In this document: positions 26,273 through 35,720 of the stretch, piece by piece | Numbering within the stretch: position 1 is the stretch's first letter | Layout: each line of letters opens with the position of its first letter | Source of the DNA: Nocardia iowensis | Lineage (GTDB): Bacteria > Actinomycetota > Actinomycetes > Mycobacteriales > Mycobacteriaceae | Direction of reading: 5' to 3' | Assembly: GCF_019222765.1 (NCBI RefSeq) | Contig: NZ_CP078145.1 | Coordinates: forward strand, 3,348,001-3,412,000 | Length of the DNA stretch: 64,000 nucleotides | Made by a program: the position numbers and the translations under genes | The notes under the pieces: generated by a model | Databases searched by the model: none | What the model was told of the DNA's origin: nothing | What the model saw: the letters and a program-made list of their open reading frames with translations, nothing else

Positions 26273-26319
26273 AACGACGGTTGGGATCGGTGGTGTCCGG
26301 GCCGGGGCCGCATCTTTGC

Positions 26320-26985
26320 TCACGCCAGGGCAGCTCGGGTTTGTGCGTAGGCGATGACGTCTTCGGCGTCGGTGGACGCGTCTGGTTCTACGGAGCACTT
26401 TCGGAGTTGGTCGAATGCTTCGTCGAGGTGTTGTCCTGGCCCTCGAGCGGCGAGCAGGACAACGATCGCTTCCAGGGTCCTGCTCTGCGGGGCGGGTTGG
26501 GTGAGCAACTCGTCGAGATACCGGTCCGGTTCGACCAGCCGTAATGCTCGGCGTGCGTAAGCGTGTACGCGCCGGGGTAGTTCGGCACGGATGGTGTCGA
26601 TGTCGGTGTGGAGCACGTGCTGGCCGGGTTGCTCGGGGTCGAGCCGCAGCGACCACATCGTGGTCAGCTCGGCGGGCAGGGTGCGGGTGTCGATCAGGCC
26701 GGGGCCGGTAGCTTTTTCCAGTGGTGTGGGCGGTAGACCCAGCCGCGCGTTGCGCCAGTTGCCGAATTCCCACCAGGGCTTAGGCGTTGCGTTCAGGTCC
26801 AAGCCGAAACTGAGCATCTGTTGTCCACCGGTCCAGGTGCGGGAAACCCGGGTGCGGCCGACGGACGCGACACCGCCGGGCTCGACCCGCACCCAGGCGG
26901 GTTCGGCGCCGTGAAACCCGTACGGTTGTAGCAACTTTCCGGTTTCACGCAGCAGGCGGCGCAGTGCCGTGTCGAGTCCGACCAT
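26320..26985 (-). CDS. DUF4304-like protein
   Basis: 221 residues. LLRETGKLLQPYGFHGAEPAWVR at the N-terminus and the following beta-strands (SFGLDLNATP) match the DUF4304 layout, a soluble domain often found near toxin-immunity loci, though no toxin is seen here. The C-terminal 80 residues are helical (YLDELLTQPAPQSRTLEAIV). Convergent with the zinc-ribbon gene, 47 bases apart. Function unknown. Confidence 0.65.
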   Translation of the reverse strand: MVGLDTALRRLLRETGKLLQPYGFHGAEPAWVRVEPGGVASVGRTRVSRTWTGGQQMLSFGLDLNATPKPWWEFGNWRNARLGLPPTPLEKATGPGLIDTRTLPAELTTMWSLRLDPEQPGQHVLHTDIDTIRAELPRRVHAYARRALRLVEPDRYLDELLTQPAPQSRTLEAIVVLLAARGPGQHLDEAFDQLRKCSVEPDASTDAEDVIAYAQTRAALA

Positions 26986-27199
26986 GACCGCAGACTAATG
27001 ATGTGCGCCGACAGAATATCGCCCAAGGGCGGTTCAACCAGGGCTAGCTGCGGGCACAAGCGCGGTGAGGGTATGGGTTCCGTCATTCCCGAACGCGCCG
27101 ACCAGATCGTCCACCGGAAACGGCGAGGCCGTACCGGTGGGCCGCAACGTCATCGAACGCGCCGCGCCGACCGTTCTTTCCGAGGGTGTGCCTCGACAA

Positions 27200-27703
27200 T
27201 TACCAGTCGAAGAAGGCGGCGTCGGTTTCGAGCGTTTCCGGAACGGGCTTTATGTAGAACGTGTCGCTACTTATATATTCTCGTTCATAGGTGATCCTGA
27301 TCAACTCCGCTTGCACGAACGAGGGGCCGTGTGTTGGCGTTTCGGCGAGAGATTTGAAATTTCCTTCATCGTCCACCGCTATCGCGGGACCCGCTGTGAC
27401 CGTATGGCGGTTCTCAACATCGCACAGCAAACTTCTGTTGTTTGAAGCCTTTTGGATCACGGTTTCACCTGCATCATTGGTGGTTTTCATGGTAAACCGT
27501 GCATGGTGTTCAGTGCGAGCGTCCTCGTGCTGCGGGCATTTGTACCTGTACTTTATATAGATTCCCTTCTGACCCTTCTTTACCTCGTCGATCTGCAGCA
27601 CCACATCGCTGCCGGGGTCTGCCCCAGCTCCGCCGGCAGGACCTGCGTAAATGCATGCAGTTGCCACCGCTGCGGCACCGAACATGCGGGCGATCCGGTT
27701 CAC
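27200..27703 (-). CDS. Secreted hypothetical protein
   Basis: 167 residues from GTG 27703, which is preceded by GAGAGGAG; an in-frame start 48 bases upstream lacks a site. Signal peptide: VNRIARMFGAAAVATACIYAG, cleavage likely near the GAGA stretch around residue 30. The mature part has two cysteines (KCPQHED, LLCDVE) and a beta-rich, Lys/Thr-rich composition. No recognised domain. The DNA is less G+C-rich than its neighbours, which may mean later acquisition. Confidence 0.78.
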   Translation of the reverse strand: MNRIARMFGAAAVATACIYAGPAGGAGADPGSDVVLQIDEVKKGQKGIYIKYRYKCPQHEDARTEHHARFTMKTTNDAGETVIQKASNNRSLLCDVENRHTVTAGPAIAVDDEGNFKSLAETPTHGPSFVQAELIRITYEREYISSDTFYIKPVPETLETDAAFFDW

Positions 27704-27995
27704 AGTTCTCCTCTCATTTCTATTTCTGTTCGATCGTTCCGATTTCGACATCCAGCGGTGTCAGCGGCTGGTGGTTGCTGCTGCTCGAATCCTCGGTCTG
27801 TGGCATCTGTCCCCCAGCAGCGACTGGGCAATCTGTTCACGTGCCTCAGGTCATTCGGAGCCCCGCTGCTCCCGGATGGGTCGACGCCGATGGAGCAATC
27901 CTTCCGCCCCAGCGGCAACGAACAACCAAGCGGGACGGCGGCTGTTCGGTAACCGCGGAACCGTGAATCAGTGGATCCAGCGAGGAGGAACAACT

Positions 27996-28304
27996 ATGCG
28001 GACACGGGTGATATTGCAGGCAGCGGTCCTGCTGTGCTGCGCTGTGACGACGGCAGCTGGTGCGGGACAGGCACTCGCCGACGACGACGCTTCCCAGCCG
28101 GTCTATACCTGCCAGGAGGTGCACAAAGGAGAGGACCAGGGACTCGTCGCGCTAGAGTGCCGCATCGGCGACGAGTCCTCTCCTACGGCGGCGGGGCCCG
28201 GCACGATCGTCAAGGGCGAGCAGAAATGGGAATGCGAGTCCGTCACCGGCGGCGACAAGACGGCACCGTCGGCTTACGTCGGCACATCCTGCGAGGAAAA
28301 ATAG
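27996..28304 (+). CDS. Small secreted hypothetical protein
   Basis: 102 residues. Clear signal peptide (MRTRVILQAAVLLCCAVTTA, cleavage near QALA-DD at residue 28). The mature part is acidic with four cysteines (YTCQEV, LECRIG, WECESV, TSCEEK). GAGGAGG lies 9 bases before the ATG. It is transcribed away from the secreted protein gene at 27200 and ends one base before the convergent PPOX gene. Function unknown. Confidence 0.78.
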   Translation: MRTRVILQAAVLLCCAVTTAAGAGQALADDDASQPVYTCQEVHKGEDQGLVALECRIGDESSPTAAGPGTIVKGEQKWECESVTGGDKTAPSAYVGTSCEEK

Positions 28305-28305
28305 C

Positions 28306-28737
28306 TCAGCGGATCTTCTCGCCGTACACGTGGTCGACCGTCAATGCCATCAGGACGCGGCGGTCGGACACCATGACCGAGCGGTACTCGTCCCAGTCCG
28401 GGTGTTCGCCCGCGGCGTTCCGGTAGTAGTCCACCAGGGCCTCGACCTCGGGGCCGTGCGGGTCGGTTCCGGGACCGGTGAGCGTCACGGTGCCCTCCGC
28501 GGTGGCCCAGGAGTAGCCGTCCGCGCTGGTGACCTCGAGTGCGGCGCGTGGGTCGCGGCGCAGGTTCACCGTTTTGGCGCGGCCCTCGGTCATGGATACG
28601 TAGATGATGTCGGCCTCCTGGTCGTAATAGGGCGTGACCGGCGAGAGCTGCGGGCGGCCGTCGGACTTGATGGTGGCGAGCACGCCGAGTTGGCTCTTCG
28701 CGAGCAGCGCGCGGGGATTGTAAGAAGTGGAGGTCAT
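28306..28737 (-). CDS. PPOX-class F420-dependent flavin/deazaflavin oxidoreductase
   Basis: 143 residues. LLAKSQLGVLATIKSDGRPQLSPV, IIYVSMTEGRAKTVNLRRDPRAALEV and the C-terminal VMVSDRRVLMALTVDHVYG are the usual pattern of the PNPOx-like split-barrel fold in its actinobacterial F420 subgroup. These small enzymes reduce unsaturated substrates with F420H2. ATG 28737 has no strong ribosome site; a TTG at 28749 is in frame. Substrate unknown. It precedes nothing on its strand within 300 bases. Confidence 0.9.
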   Translation of the reverse strand: MTSTSYNPRALLAKSQLGVLATIKSDGRPQLSPVTPYYDQEADIIYVSMTEGRAKTVNLRRDPRAALEVTSADGYSWATAEGTVTLTGPGTDPHGPEVEALVDYYRNAAGEHPDWDEYRSVMVSDRRVLMALTVDHVYGEKIR

Positions 28738-28766
28738 ATCCGATGTCAAAGGTTCCTGGCCGCCGA

Positions 28767-29990
28767 CTATTCCCTGGTGTCACCGCTGCGCGGCGCTACG
28801 ACAGTGGGGGAGGGCCGGAATCCCGCTCGCAGGGCGATCGACGCCACCACCATGGCGACCGCGACGGCGCTGGACAGACTCAAAGCGCCTGCCGCGCCGA
28901 AATTTTCGATGACGGCGCCGTAGGCGATGGGTGCGGCTGCGGACAGCAGGAAGCTCGGCAGCAGTAATCGTCCGACGCGTGCGCCGTAACCGTGGGGCTC
29001 GAACAGCGCCAGCGGTAGCGTGCCGCGGGTGATGGTGGCCAGCCCGTTGCCCGCTCCGTAAAGGGCGGCGTACCCGGCCGCCAGTACGGCGACGTGACCA
29101 CCGAATCCCGCGGCGAAGGACGTCGCGATCAGGCCGACGGATATGACGTTGAGATCCAGCGCATGCAGCCTGCGGCCGAACAGAACGTCCACGAGCCGGG
29201 CGACGGACTGGGCGATGCCACGCAGTGTCGACACCCAGACGGCCACCCCGGTCGCCAAGCCGAGACCGGTCAGGATGCCGATCATGTGCGCGGACATGCC
29301 GGAGGCGAGGAAGCCGACTCCGGCCATGATCAGGGCGTAGAGACCGCCCGTAATGCGACGCTCGCGTGGATTGATGGGATCCATTGCGGGAGTGGAGCGT
29401 TCCGTGAGGTGAAGCGGTTTCCGGCTCGGGATCGCCCAGTGCAGCGGCGCCGTCGACAGCGCGAACGCCGCGTACACCAGAACCGCACCGCGCCAGCCCA
29501 TGAGTTCGGCCAGACCGTGACCCACCGGCCAGAAGACGGTGGAGGCCAATCCGCCCAGCAGCGTGATCCGCGACATAGCCTGTTTTGCCCGGGTCCCGCC
29601 CAGCCCGGCCAACGTCGCGAACGCGGCGTCGTACAGGGTGCACCGCATCGCGGCCCCGAGCACGACCCACGAGAAGTAGTACCCCGCAACAGATCCGGTT
29701 GTCGCGAGGCCGACGCAGCCCAGCGCGGACAACACCGAACCGGTCACCATCACCGGTCGGCCGCCGAACCGATCGATGCATCCCCCGACGACCGGCGAGC
29801 ACCCACCGGCCGTCAGCAGTGCCACCGAAAAGCCGCCCTGCACAAGGGTTTCGCTCCAACCGCGATCCGCGCCGATCGCGTCGTTGAAGATGCCGATCAG
29901 GTAGTAGCTGACACCCCAGCAGACGAGCTGCGAGATTCCGAGACAGGCCTCGACCTTGCGGGGAATCTCGGCCACGGTCCTGTGTGTCAC
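28767..29990 (-). CDS. MFS transporter
   Basis: About 407 residues with roughly twelve hydrophobic segments and the cytoplasmic loop motif DRFGGRPVMV between helices 2 and 3, typical of the major facilitator superfamily. It is similar to the monocarboxylate-porter-like group (CWGVSYYLIGIF). The start is uncertain: GTG at 29990, 29975 or 30002 are all in frame. It is divergent from the LysR regulator at 30058, which probably controls it. Substrate unknown. Confidence 0.9.
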   Translation of the reverse strand: MTHRTVAEIPRKVEACLGISQLVCWGVSYYLIGIFNDAIGADRGWSETLVQGGFSVALLTAGGCSPVVGGCIDRFGGRPVMVTGSVLSALGCVGLATTGSVAGYYFSWVVLGAAMRCTLYDAAFATLAGLGGTRAKQAMSRITLLGGLASTVFWPVGHGLAELMGWRGAVLVYAAFALSTAPLHWAIPSRKPLHLTERSTPAMDPINPRERRITGGLYALIMAGVGFLASGMSAHMIGILTGLGLATGVAVWVSTLRGIAQSVARLVDVLFGRRLHALDLNVISVGLIATSFAAGFGGHVAVLAAGYAALYGAGNGLATITRGTLPLALFEPHGYGARVGRLLLPSFLLSAAAPIAYGAVIENFGAAGALSLSSAVAVAMVVASIALRAGFRPSPTVVAPRSGDTRE

Positions 29991-30057
29991 ACCATTCGGC
30001 ACCTGTCCGAGAATAAGTACTGCTGATAGCGCTGATTCGAACCATAAGGCGGGCTTT

Positions 30058-31044
30058 GTGACGAACGAACTCGATCTAGACCAGCTGCGCACCTTCGTCA
30101 AAATTGCCGAGCGCGGTAGCTTTTCGGCCGCCGCGCAGCAGCTCGGCATCACCCAGCCGGCCGTCAGCCTGCGGATTCGCCAGCTGGAGACTCGGCTCGG
30201 CCTGGTCCTGCTGGAACGGGTCGGCAAACGCGTGCGCCCCACTGCGGCCGGAGCCGAACTACTCGGGCACGCCGCGCGTATCGAGGGCGCGGTGGCGGGA
30301 GCGCTGGCGAGTATGGCCAGTTACACCGAGGGCACCACGGGCACCGTCCGCCTGGGCACCGGCGAGACCGCCTGCGTGTTCCTGCTGCCACCGATCCTGC
30401 GGGATCTGCGCCGCCGCTTTCCCGCACTGGAGCTCGTGGTCCACACCGGCAATACCGATCGGCTGCTGCAGTTGCTGGCCGACAACCGCATCGACCTGGG
30501 TTTCGTCACCCTGCCGGTGCCGGGCCGGGCGTTCGAGGTGACGCCGGTGCTGCAGGACGAATTCGTGCTGGTCGCTGCCTCCGACGCCGAGGCACCGCCG
30601 GCCCGGCCGACGCCCGCCGCACTCGCGGCGCGACCGCTGGTGCTGTTCGAATCCGGCGGCAGCACCAGGCGTTTGGTCGACCAGTGGTTCGCGCGGGCGG
30701 GCCGCACCGTGAAACCGGTGATGGAGCTCGGCAGCGTCGCAGCCATCAAAGAGCTGGTGGGCGCGGGACTCGGTTACGCGGTACTGCCCGAAATGGCCAT
30801 GCCCGCTAACGATCCCGGTTCGCGCATTCGAGCCCGGCCACTCGCGCCACGACTGCATCGCACGATCGGCTTGGTCATCCGGCGGGACAAGCCGCGCACC
30901 CGCGGTCTGCAGGCGGTGATCGATGCGCTTCAGGCGACGGGAGCCTCGGGCACGAGCGCCGGTGCGCCGCAATCGAGCACGGCGACACCAGCGGCCTCGG
31001 TCGCGGCTGAGGACACCACCTTTCGCACGTCGTTCACGGCGTAA
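30058..31044 (+). CDS. LysR-family transcriptional regulator
   Basis: 328 residues from GTG 30058 with AAGGCGGG upstream. N-terminal HTH: LDLDQLRTFVKIAERGSFSAAAQQLGITQPAVSLRIRQLE (the usual LysR pattern; described in pieces here), then the two-lobed effector domain (LGTGETACVFLLPP, ALELVVHTGNTDRLL). The C-terminal 30 residues are Ala/Thr/Ser-rich. Divergent from the MFS transporter with a 67-base interval. Its 3' end overlaps the exported DUF4430 gene by 11 bases. Effector unknown. Confidence 0.9.
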   Translation: MTNELDLDQLRTFVKIAERGSFSAAAQQLGITQPAVSLRIRQLETRLGLVLLERVGKRVRPTAAGAELLGHAARIEGAVAGALASMASYTEGTTGTVRLGTGETACVFLLPPILRDLRRRFPALELVVHTGNTDRLLQLLADNRIDLGFVTLPVPGRAFEVTPVLQDEFVLVAASDAEAPPARPTPAALAARPLVLFESGGSTRRLVDQWFARAGRTVKPVMELGSVAAIKELVGAGLGYAVLPEMAMPANDPGSRIRARPLAPRLHRTIGLVIRRDKPRTRGLQAVIDALQATGASGTSAGAPQSSTATPAASVAAEDTTFRTSFTA

Positions 31045-31771
31045 CGATGACCTCGAGACGGTTGGACCGGATCGCCTGCGGGTGTTCGGCTTTCACCTGT
31101 TGCATGCCGACGCTGGTGAAGGTGACCGAAGCGCGACCGTTGGCGTCGGTGGTCGCTCCGTTCACCGTCGCGCCTGCGGCGGGGTTTCCGGCAAGGGAGT
31201 CGGTGACGGTCACGGTGATGGGCTGGCCGACGCGCGCGGTGCGGGGACCTTCGAGCCGGAGAAACTGCGACTTGTTGAACGCGTCGAAGGCGAACAGCAC
31301 CTCGTCGAACTGATTGACCCGCTGCTGGCAGCCACCGACCTGGGTGAACTGGCCGTTGCGCAAGATGCCCCAGAACTGGTCGGCAGTTTGCGCGTCGTTG
31401 GCGATGCGGGTGATGAAGTAGTCGTCGAACTGCGTCGAGTAGGTTCCGTCCCAAGTGAATCCGTTCTGCCTGGCCCCGTCATCGAGTGCGCTGGTCGCCG
31501 TGGGCCCGGGTTTCGGGTTCGCGTTGTTGTTGGTGCCGTCGCAATGATGGGTTCCGCCCGATGGCGTTGTGACGTCATGCCCGCGGGTGAAGATCTGGCC
31601 TTCGAAGATCGTGGCCGTCGCACCTTCCACCCGGAGCGTGACGAGTGCCCCCGGCGTGCCGGTGACATCTGGTTGCGCGGCAACGGATACGACGCCGCCG
31701 CCCAGTAGCGCGGCGATGGCGAAGAACAACCAGCTTGCTCGGGCGAATACCCGCCACCTGTGAATACTCAC
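31034..31771 (-). CDS. Exported DUF4430-containing protein
   Basis: 245 residues from GTG 31771 (AAGGAG 7 bases upstream). Signal peptide or anchor: ASWLFFAIAALLGGGVVSVAA. The N-terminal mature part matches DUF4430, a transcobalamin-like fold (EGATATIFEGQIFTRGHDVT, THHCDGT, FDDYFITRIAND, QFWGILRNGQF). The C-terminal 80 residues look like a Big/Ig-type domain (LEGPRTARVGQPITVTVTD, DANGRASVTFTSVG). Probably a surface or secreted binding protein. The 3' end overlaps the LysR gene by 11 bases. Confidence 0.8.
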   Translation of the reverse strand: MSIHRWRVFARASWLFFAIAALLGGGVVSVAAQPDVTGTPGALVTLRVEGATATIFEGQIFTRGHDVTTPSGGTHHCDGTNNNANPKPGPTATSALDDGARQNGFTWDGTYSTQFDDYFITRIANDAQTADQFWGILRNGQFTQVGGCQQRVNQFDEVLFAFDAFNKSQFLRLEGPRTARVGQPITVTVTDSLAGNPAAGATVNGATTDANGRASVTFTSVGMQQVKAEHPQAIRSNRLEVIVTP

Positions 31772-32132
31772 GTTAGCTCCTTGATCTCTTGCCGTGTCGG
31801 CTGAACGGAGGCTCCGACAGCCGATCGCTAGGTCTGTCCCACCAACCTCGGCAACACTGTCGACGTGGCAGCACCCGGGAGTCGGTCCGAAACCTCGACC
31901 GATGCTGCAGGGAGCTGTGGCTGGGTTCTGAATAGCCGCTGACCCCAGCCACTTTCAGTGTTCGAACCGGCGTGCACGTATCGGATCGCCCCCTGCTCGG
32001 TGACCGAATACGCCGATACCTGATTGTCGCGCACAGCACGCGCGTATGAGTCGGGTTCGGTGCAGGTTGCTCGCGAGAGATGTTGGATCGCAGCTGGTTT
32101 GAAATCCGCTGGTCCGGCGGAAGTCCGGCGCG
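31772..32132. other. Intergenic region with possible gene fragment
   Basis: 361 bases. On the minus strand about 31828-32110 reads as plausible protein (SRATCTEPDSYARAVRDNQ, SAYSVTEQGAIRYVHAGSN) but the only in-frame start is a GTG near 32034 with no ribosome site and upstream coding signal continues past it. It may be a truncated gene; family not recognised. Confidence 0.4.
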
Positions 32133-32969
32133 TTACCGGTGCGGCAGGTTCATCCGGGTGTGGTGGCCGTCAGCACTGCGCGCGTATTGCCCGGGTGTCG
32201 TGCCAAGAATGCGTTTGAAGTGGCGGATCAGGTGCGGCTGATCATGAAAACCAGTGGTGGCGGCCACGTCTCGCGCAGGCATGCCGCCCAGCAGCAGCGG
32301 ACGAGCAAGATCTATCCGGCGGGAGATCAGATACTGGTGCGGTGGCATCCCGAACTCACGGCTGAACGCGCGGATGAGGTGGGTGGGATCGGCGTGCAAT
32401 ATGGTCGCGGCCTCGGTGAGGGAAATCCCTTCGATGGTTCGGGAATCGAGCAGTTCGCGCAGGCGGTGGGCCAGCCCGGGATCGGCGCGCCGAGCCGGTG
32501 GATCGGTGCCGCGCAGCAGGTCCCGAAGCCGATCGTGGATGAGAGCGAGGCGACTGGCCGCCTCTAGTTCCTCGCCGAGGTGGGGGAGTGCCGCGTGCAG
32601 CTGGCGGATGCGGCGGTGCAGCAGTGGGTCGGTGAAGGTGGGAGTGTCTACGGCGCGACCGATCATTGCCTCGGCGAGATGGGCAGGGTCGAGGTACAGG
32701 ACACGCTTGCGAAACCCGTGCTCGGTCGCGGCCTGGCCGTTGTGCGGAACATGCGGCGGAAGCAGCGAGACCACGGAGCCGAGGACCCCGTGTTCGTGAC
32801 GGTCCAGGTTGTAGCGGACGGCCCCATCGTCGACGATCAGCAGCGTCCAGGAATTGTGTGCGTGCATCGGGTAGACGTGCCCGATGAAACGGGCATGAAA
32901 GACTTCGACGATACCCGGAACTCGCGGCTGCCAGGCCCTGACCTGCTCGAATGCGCCGCCGACAACCAT
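32133..32969 (-). CDS. AraC-family transcriptional regulator
   Basis: 278 residues. N-terminal cupin-like AraC-binding domain (FIGHVYPMHAHNSWTLLIV; His pair typical of the jelly roll), C-terminal double HTH: SLTEAATILHADPTHLIRAF and ARDVAATTGFHDQPHLIRHF, ending ILGTTPGQYA. ATG 32969 is preferred over the in-frame TTG at 32984. Divergent from the DUF2000 gene with a 50-base gap, the likely target. Confidence 0.92.
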   Translation of the reverse strand: MVVGGAFEQVRAWQPRVPGIVEVFHARFIGHVYPMHAHNSWTLLIVDDGAVRYNLDRHEHGVLGSVVSLLPPHVPHNGQAATEHGFRKRVLYLDPAHLAEAMIGRAVDTPTFTDPLLHRRIRQLHAALPHLGEELEAASRLALIHDRLRDLLRGTDPPARRADPGLAHRLRELLDSRTIEGISLTEAATILHADPTHLIRAFSREFGMPPHQYLISRRIDLARPLLLGGMPARDVAATTGFHDQPHLIRHFKRILGTTPGQYARSADGHHTRMNLPHR

Positions 32970-33019
32970 GCCAGGATCGTACAAGCCTTGGCGGGCCGGA
33001 TGACGGGAGAGTCATCGGC

Positions 33020-33439
33020 ATGGAGAACGTGCGATTCGACACCAAGATCGCGGTACTGCTGCGCGACGACCTACAGACCTGGCAGCGGCTGAATGTGACG
33101 GCATTTCTGGTCAGTGGTCTGGGTACGGCACAACCGGAGGTGATCGGGGAACCGTACGAGGACGCGGACGCAACGATCTACCTGCCGATGTTCCGGCAGC
33201 CGGTGCTCGTCTTCGAGGGCAGCAAGGAGGTGCTGCGCGGCGCGCACGGCAAGGCACTGGCGCGGGAGATTCGGACGGCGGTATTCACTTCCGATCTGTT
33301 CACCACTGGAAACGACCGAGACAACCGCGCCGCGGTGCGGGCGGTCGGCACCGACGGCCTGGACCTCGTCGGCATCGCCGTGTACGGACCGCGCAACGTG
33401 GTGGACAAGATACTGAAAGGTTCACGAATGCATCCGTGA
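33020..33439 (+). CDS. DUF2000 family protein
   Basis: 139 residues. FDTKIAVLLRDDLQTWQRLN at the start, GEPYEDADATIYLPMFRQPV in the middle and ALAREIRTAVFTSDLFTT near the end match DUF2000, a small soluble fold related to peptidyl-tRNA hydrolase 2-like domains. In actinomycetes such genes are often beside an AraC regulator, as here. Function unknown. Confidence 0.85.
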   Translation: MENVRFDTKIAVLLRDDLQTWQRLNVTAFLVSGLGTAQPEVIGEPYEDADATIYLPMFRQPVLVFEGSKEVLRGAHGKALAREIRTAVFTSDLFTTGNDRDNRAAVRAVGTDGLDLVGIAVYGPRNVVDKILKGSRMHP

Positions 33440-33449
33440 ACCGACCGAG

Positions 33450-33710
33450 GTGGCCCGAGCGGCAGCGGCTGAAGCGCGAGGGACGGCGACCCGCGCGGTC
33501 GGCGTCGTCGGCGCGCTGACGGGTGCCATCAGCGCCGCCGCCGTCGCCAGCCTCCAGCGCGGCGAGTCACCCGAACAGACCCGCGCCGCAATGCAACACG
33601 CCGCTGAGATCGCATTGCACTACGTGGAATCGCTCGGCAGATCGGCGGCAGATCATCCCGCGGGACGGCTCGGACCGCTGAGTTCCCAGTCGTGGCAAGT
33701 GATCTCGTAG
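33450..33710 (+). CDS. Possible small Ala-rich protein (weak)
   Basis: 86 residues if GTG 33450 is used; there is no proper ribosome site. The segment AISAAAVASLQRGESPEQTRAAM and following helix has coding-like composition and could be the last helices of a decayed enzyme. It overlaps the 3' end of the GNAT gene on the other strand by 58 bases. Kept at low confidence. Confidence 0.3.
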   Translation: MARAAAAEARGTATRAVGVVGALTGAISAAAVASLQRGESPEQTRAAMQHAAEIALHYVESLGRSAADHPAGRLGPLSSQSWQVIS

Positions 33711-34231
33711 CGGACCTCGCCATGCTCGGCGCCCTCGATCAGGGGTGGCTCGGGGAAGTGCGTCTGCACGTGGGTCATCCCGACTTTCTCCATGACGTTG
33801 CGCGAAGCGCGGTTGACGAACATTGTTTCGGCCCAGACCATGTGCACCCCGAGTTCGGTGAATGCTTTGTGTAGCAATGCGGTTGAGCCTTCGGTCGCGT
33901 AGCCGTTGCCCCAGGCTGTCTTGCGGAACCGGTAGCCGAGTTCGACCTCGTCGAGCGGGCCGTCGGCCTTGGGGCGCAGGATGAACCAGCCGATGAACTC
34001 GCCGCTGGTCTTCTCGTGCGCCGCGAAAGTGCCGTAGGCGCCGTCCCACTTCTCGTATTGGCTCAGCAGTCGGGGCATGGTCTCTTGGTGAATCTTTTCC
34101 GGCGGGGTCGGGACGCCGCCGGAGAGGTAGCGCATTACCTCGGGGTCGCTGTCGAGTTCGATGAGCAGCTCGGCGTCGTTTTCGGTGAAGTGACGCAGTA
34201 TCAGTCGGTCGGTTTCGAGGTAGATAGCCAT
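33653..34231 (-). CDS. GNAT N-acetyltransferase (RimJ/RimL type)
   Basis: 192 residues. LETDRLILRHFTENDAELLI at the N-terminus, motif A ELGYRFRKTAWGNGYATEGS with the acetyl-CoA-binding GNGYATEG loop, and the C-terminal FVNRASRNVMEKVGM are the usual RimJ/RimL signatures. It would acetylate an N-terminal amine or a small-molecule amine. Three GNATs occur in this window; acceptors cannot be predicted. No operon partner. Confidence 0.9.
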   Translation of the reverse strand: MAIYLETDRLILRHFTENDAELLIELDSDPEVMRYLSGGVPTPPEKIHQETMPRLLSQYEKWDGAYGTFAAHEKTSGEFIGWFILRPKADGPLDEVELGYRFRKTAWGNGYATEGSTALLHKAFTELGVHMVWAETMFVNRASRNVMEKVGMTHVQTHFPEPPLIEGAEHGEVRYEITCHDWELSGPSRPAG

Positions 34232-34458
34232 ACGCGATGGTCACACGCAGTCGATCACGCCATCCAGTGGTTTCCCATGCCGCGTTGCTTCGAAGCTCGC
34301 CATTGGCGCGGATGTTCTATTCGAATGACGCTGTGGTACAAGCATTTTCTGTCTCTATCTCATTAGGCTCGCTGAGCGTCGAACGTCACCGGCCGCGAAG
34401 TGCCCAACCAGTGCGCTCCCCGCTATCCCGACGTTGAACATCTCATAAGGAGCCATCT

Positions 34459-35694
34459 ATGAAACATGAGCCGATCGTGCTGGACGCCACCGGTGTCGAC
34501 ATCCAAGGCGAGTCGGCACGGATCCGCCGACGCGGGCCGATCACCAGGGTCGTGCTGCCCGGTGACGTTCCCGCGTGGTCGGTCACCGACACCGCCATGC
34601 TGCACGGCCTGCTGACCGACTCCCGAGTATCCAAGGACGCGCGGCAGCACTGGACGGCATTCAAGACGGGGCAGATCCCTGCGGATTGGCCGCTGCGCTC
34701 GTGGGTCGCCGTCGACAATATGTTCACCGCCTACGGGCCCGAGCATCGGCGACTTCGAAAGCTGGTGTCCCCGGCGTTCACCCACCGCCGGACGATGGCG
34801 ATGCGCCCACGGATCGAAGCCATCACCGCCGATCTGCTGGACCAGTTGTCGGCGATCGCGCCCGGTACGGTGGTCGATCTGCGGCAGCGGTTCGCGTATC
34901 CGGTGCCGATCCGGGTGATCAGCGAATTGATAGGCGTCCCAGATCATCTGACCGCCGCGATGCACGCGTGCGTAGACAGGTTCTTCAACACCGCGGACAT
35001 GCACAAAGATCAGCCGGCCAACTACCTCGAAATGCACCGGCTGGTCAGCGAACTCGTCGCCTACCGCAGAGCCGAGCCCGGCGACGACATCACCAGCGTG
35101 CTGACCGCCACCTACGACGAAGATGGCACCCGGCTGACCGAAAAAGAACTCGTCGACACCCTCATGCTGATCATCACCGCCGGGCACGAGACCACCGTGA
35201 ACCTGCTCGACCAAGCGATTTTCGCCCTGCTGACCCAGCCGCGGCAGCGTGCCGACGTGCTCGAAGGGCGGTCGAGCTGGACCGACGTGGTGGAGGAGAC
35301 GCTGCGCTACCAAGCGCCCCTCGCGCACCTGCCGCTGCGGTTCGCCGTCGAGGATCTCGACATCGACGGCTTCCGCATCCCCAAAGGCGACGCGATCCTG
35401 GCCTCCTATGCCGCGGTAGGACGCGACCCAAAGGTGCACGGGCCCACCGCCGACGACTTCGACGTGCATCGCGACACCAAAGCCCAGCACCTGGCCTTCG
35501 GCCATGGGGCCCACCACTGCCTCGGTGCGCCGCTTGCCCGGCTCGAGGCGCAGATTGCGCTGCCTGCTCTGTTCGCATGCTTCCCGGAGTTGCGCCTGGC
35601 AGCCGAGCCGACCGAGTTGAGTTCGGTGGTTAGCTTCATCTCCAACGGGCATTCCCGACTGCCCGTCCAGCTCACCGCCCGAAGCGCTGGTTGA
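34459..35694 (+). CDS. Cytochrome P450
   Basis: 411 residues, complete. Key motifs: I-helix AGHETT (oxygen activation, near residue 240), EETLR (ExxR), and the heme-binding loop FGHGAHHCLGAPLARLE with the axial Cys near 353. It resembles the CYP105/107 group of soluble actinobacterial P450s that hydroxylate macrolides, terpenes or drugs. AAGGAG stands before the ATG. No ferredoxin gene is adjacent, so electrons must come from elsewhere. A short hairpin follows the stop (35704-35720). Confidence 0.94.
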   Translation: MKHEPIVLDATGVDIQGESARIRRRGPITRVVLPGDVPAWSVTDTAMLHGLLTDSRVSKDARQHWTAFKTGQIPADWPLRSWVAVDNMFTAYGPEHRRLRKLVSPAFTHRRTMAMRPRIEAITADLLDQLSAIAPGTVVDLRQRFAYPVPIRVISELIGVPDHLTAAMHACVDRFFNTADMHKDQPANYLEMHRLVSELVAYRRAEPGDDITSVLTATYDEDGTRLTEKELVDTLMLIITAGHETTVNLLDQAIFALLTQPRQRADVLEGRSSWTDVVEETLRYQAPLAHLPLRFAVEDLDIDGFRIPKGDAILASYAAVGRDPKVHGPTADDFDVHRDTKAQHLAFGHGAHHCLGAPLARLEAQIALPALFACFPELRLAAEPTELSSVVSFISNGHSRLPVQLTARSAG

Positions 35695-35703
35695 CCGCGA
35701 ATC

Positions 35704-35720
35704 CTATTGTGGCGCAATAG
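35704..35720. repeat. Short perfect inverted repeat after the P450 gene
   Basis: CTATTG and CAATAG flank a 5-base spacer (35710-35714), 10 bases beyond the P450 stop. It may be a weak terminator or an operator for the gene that follows. Confidence 0.3.
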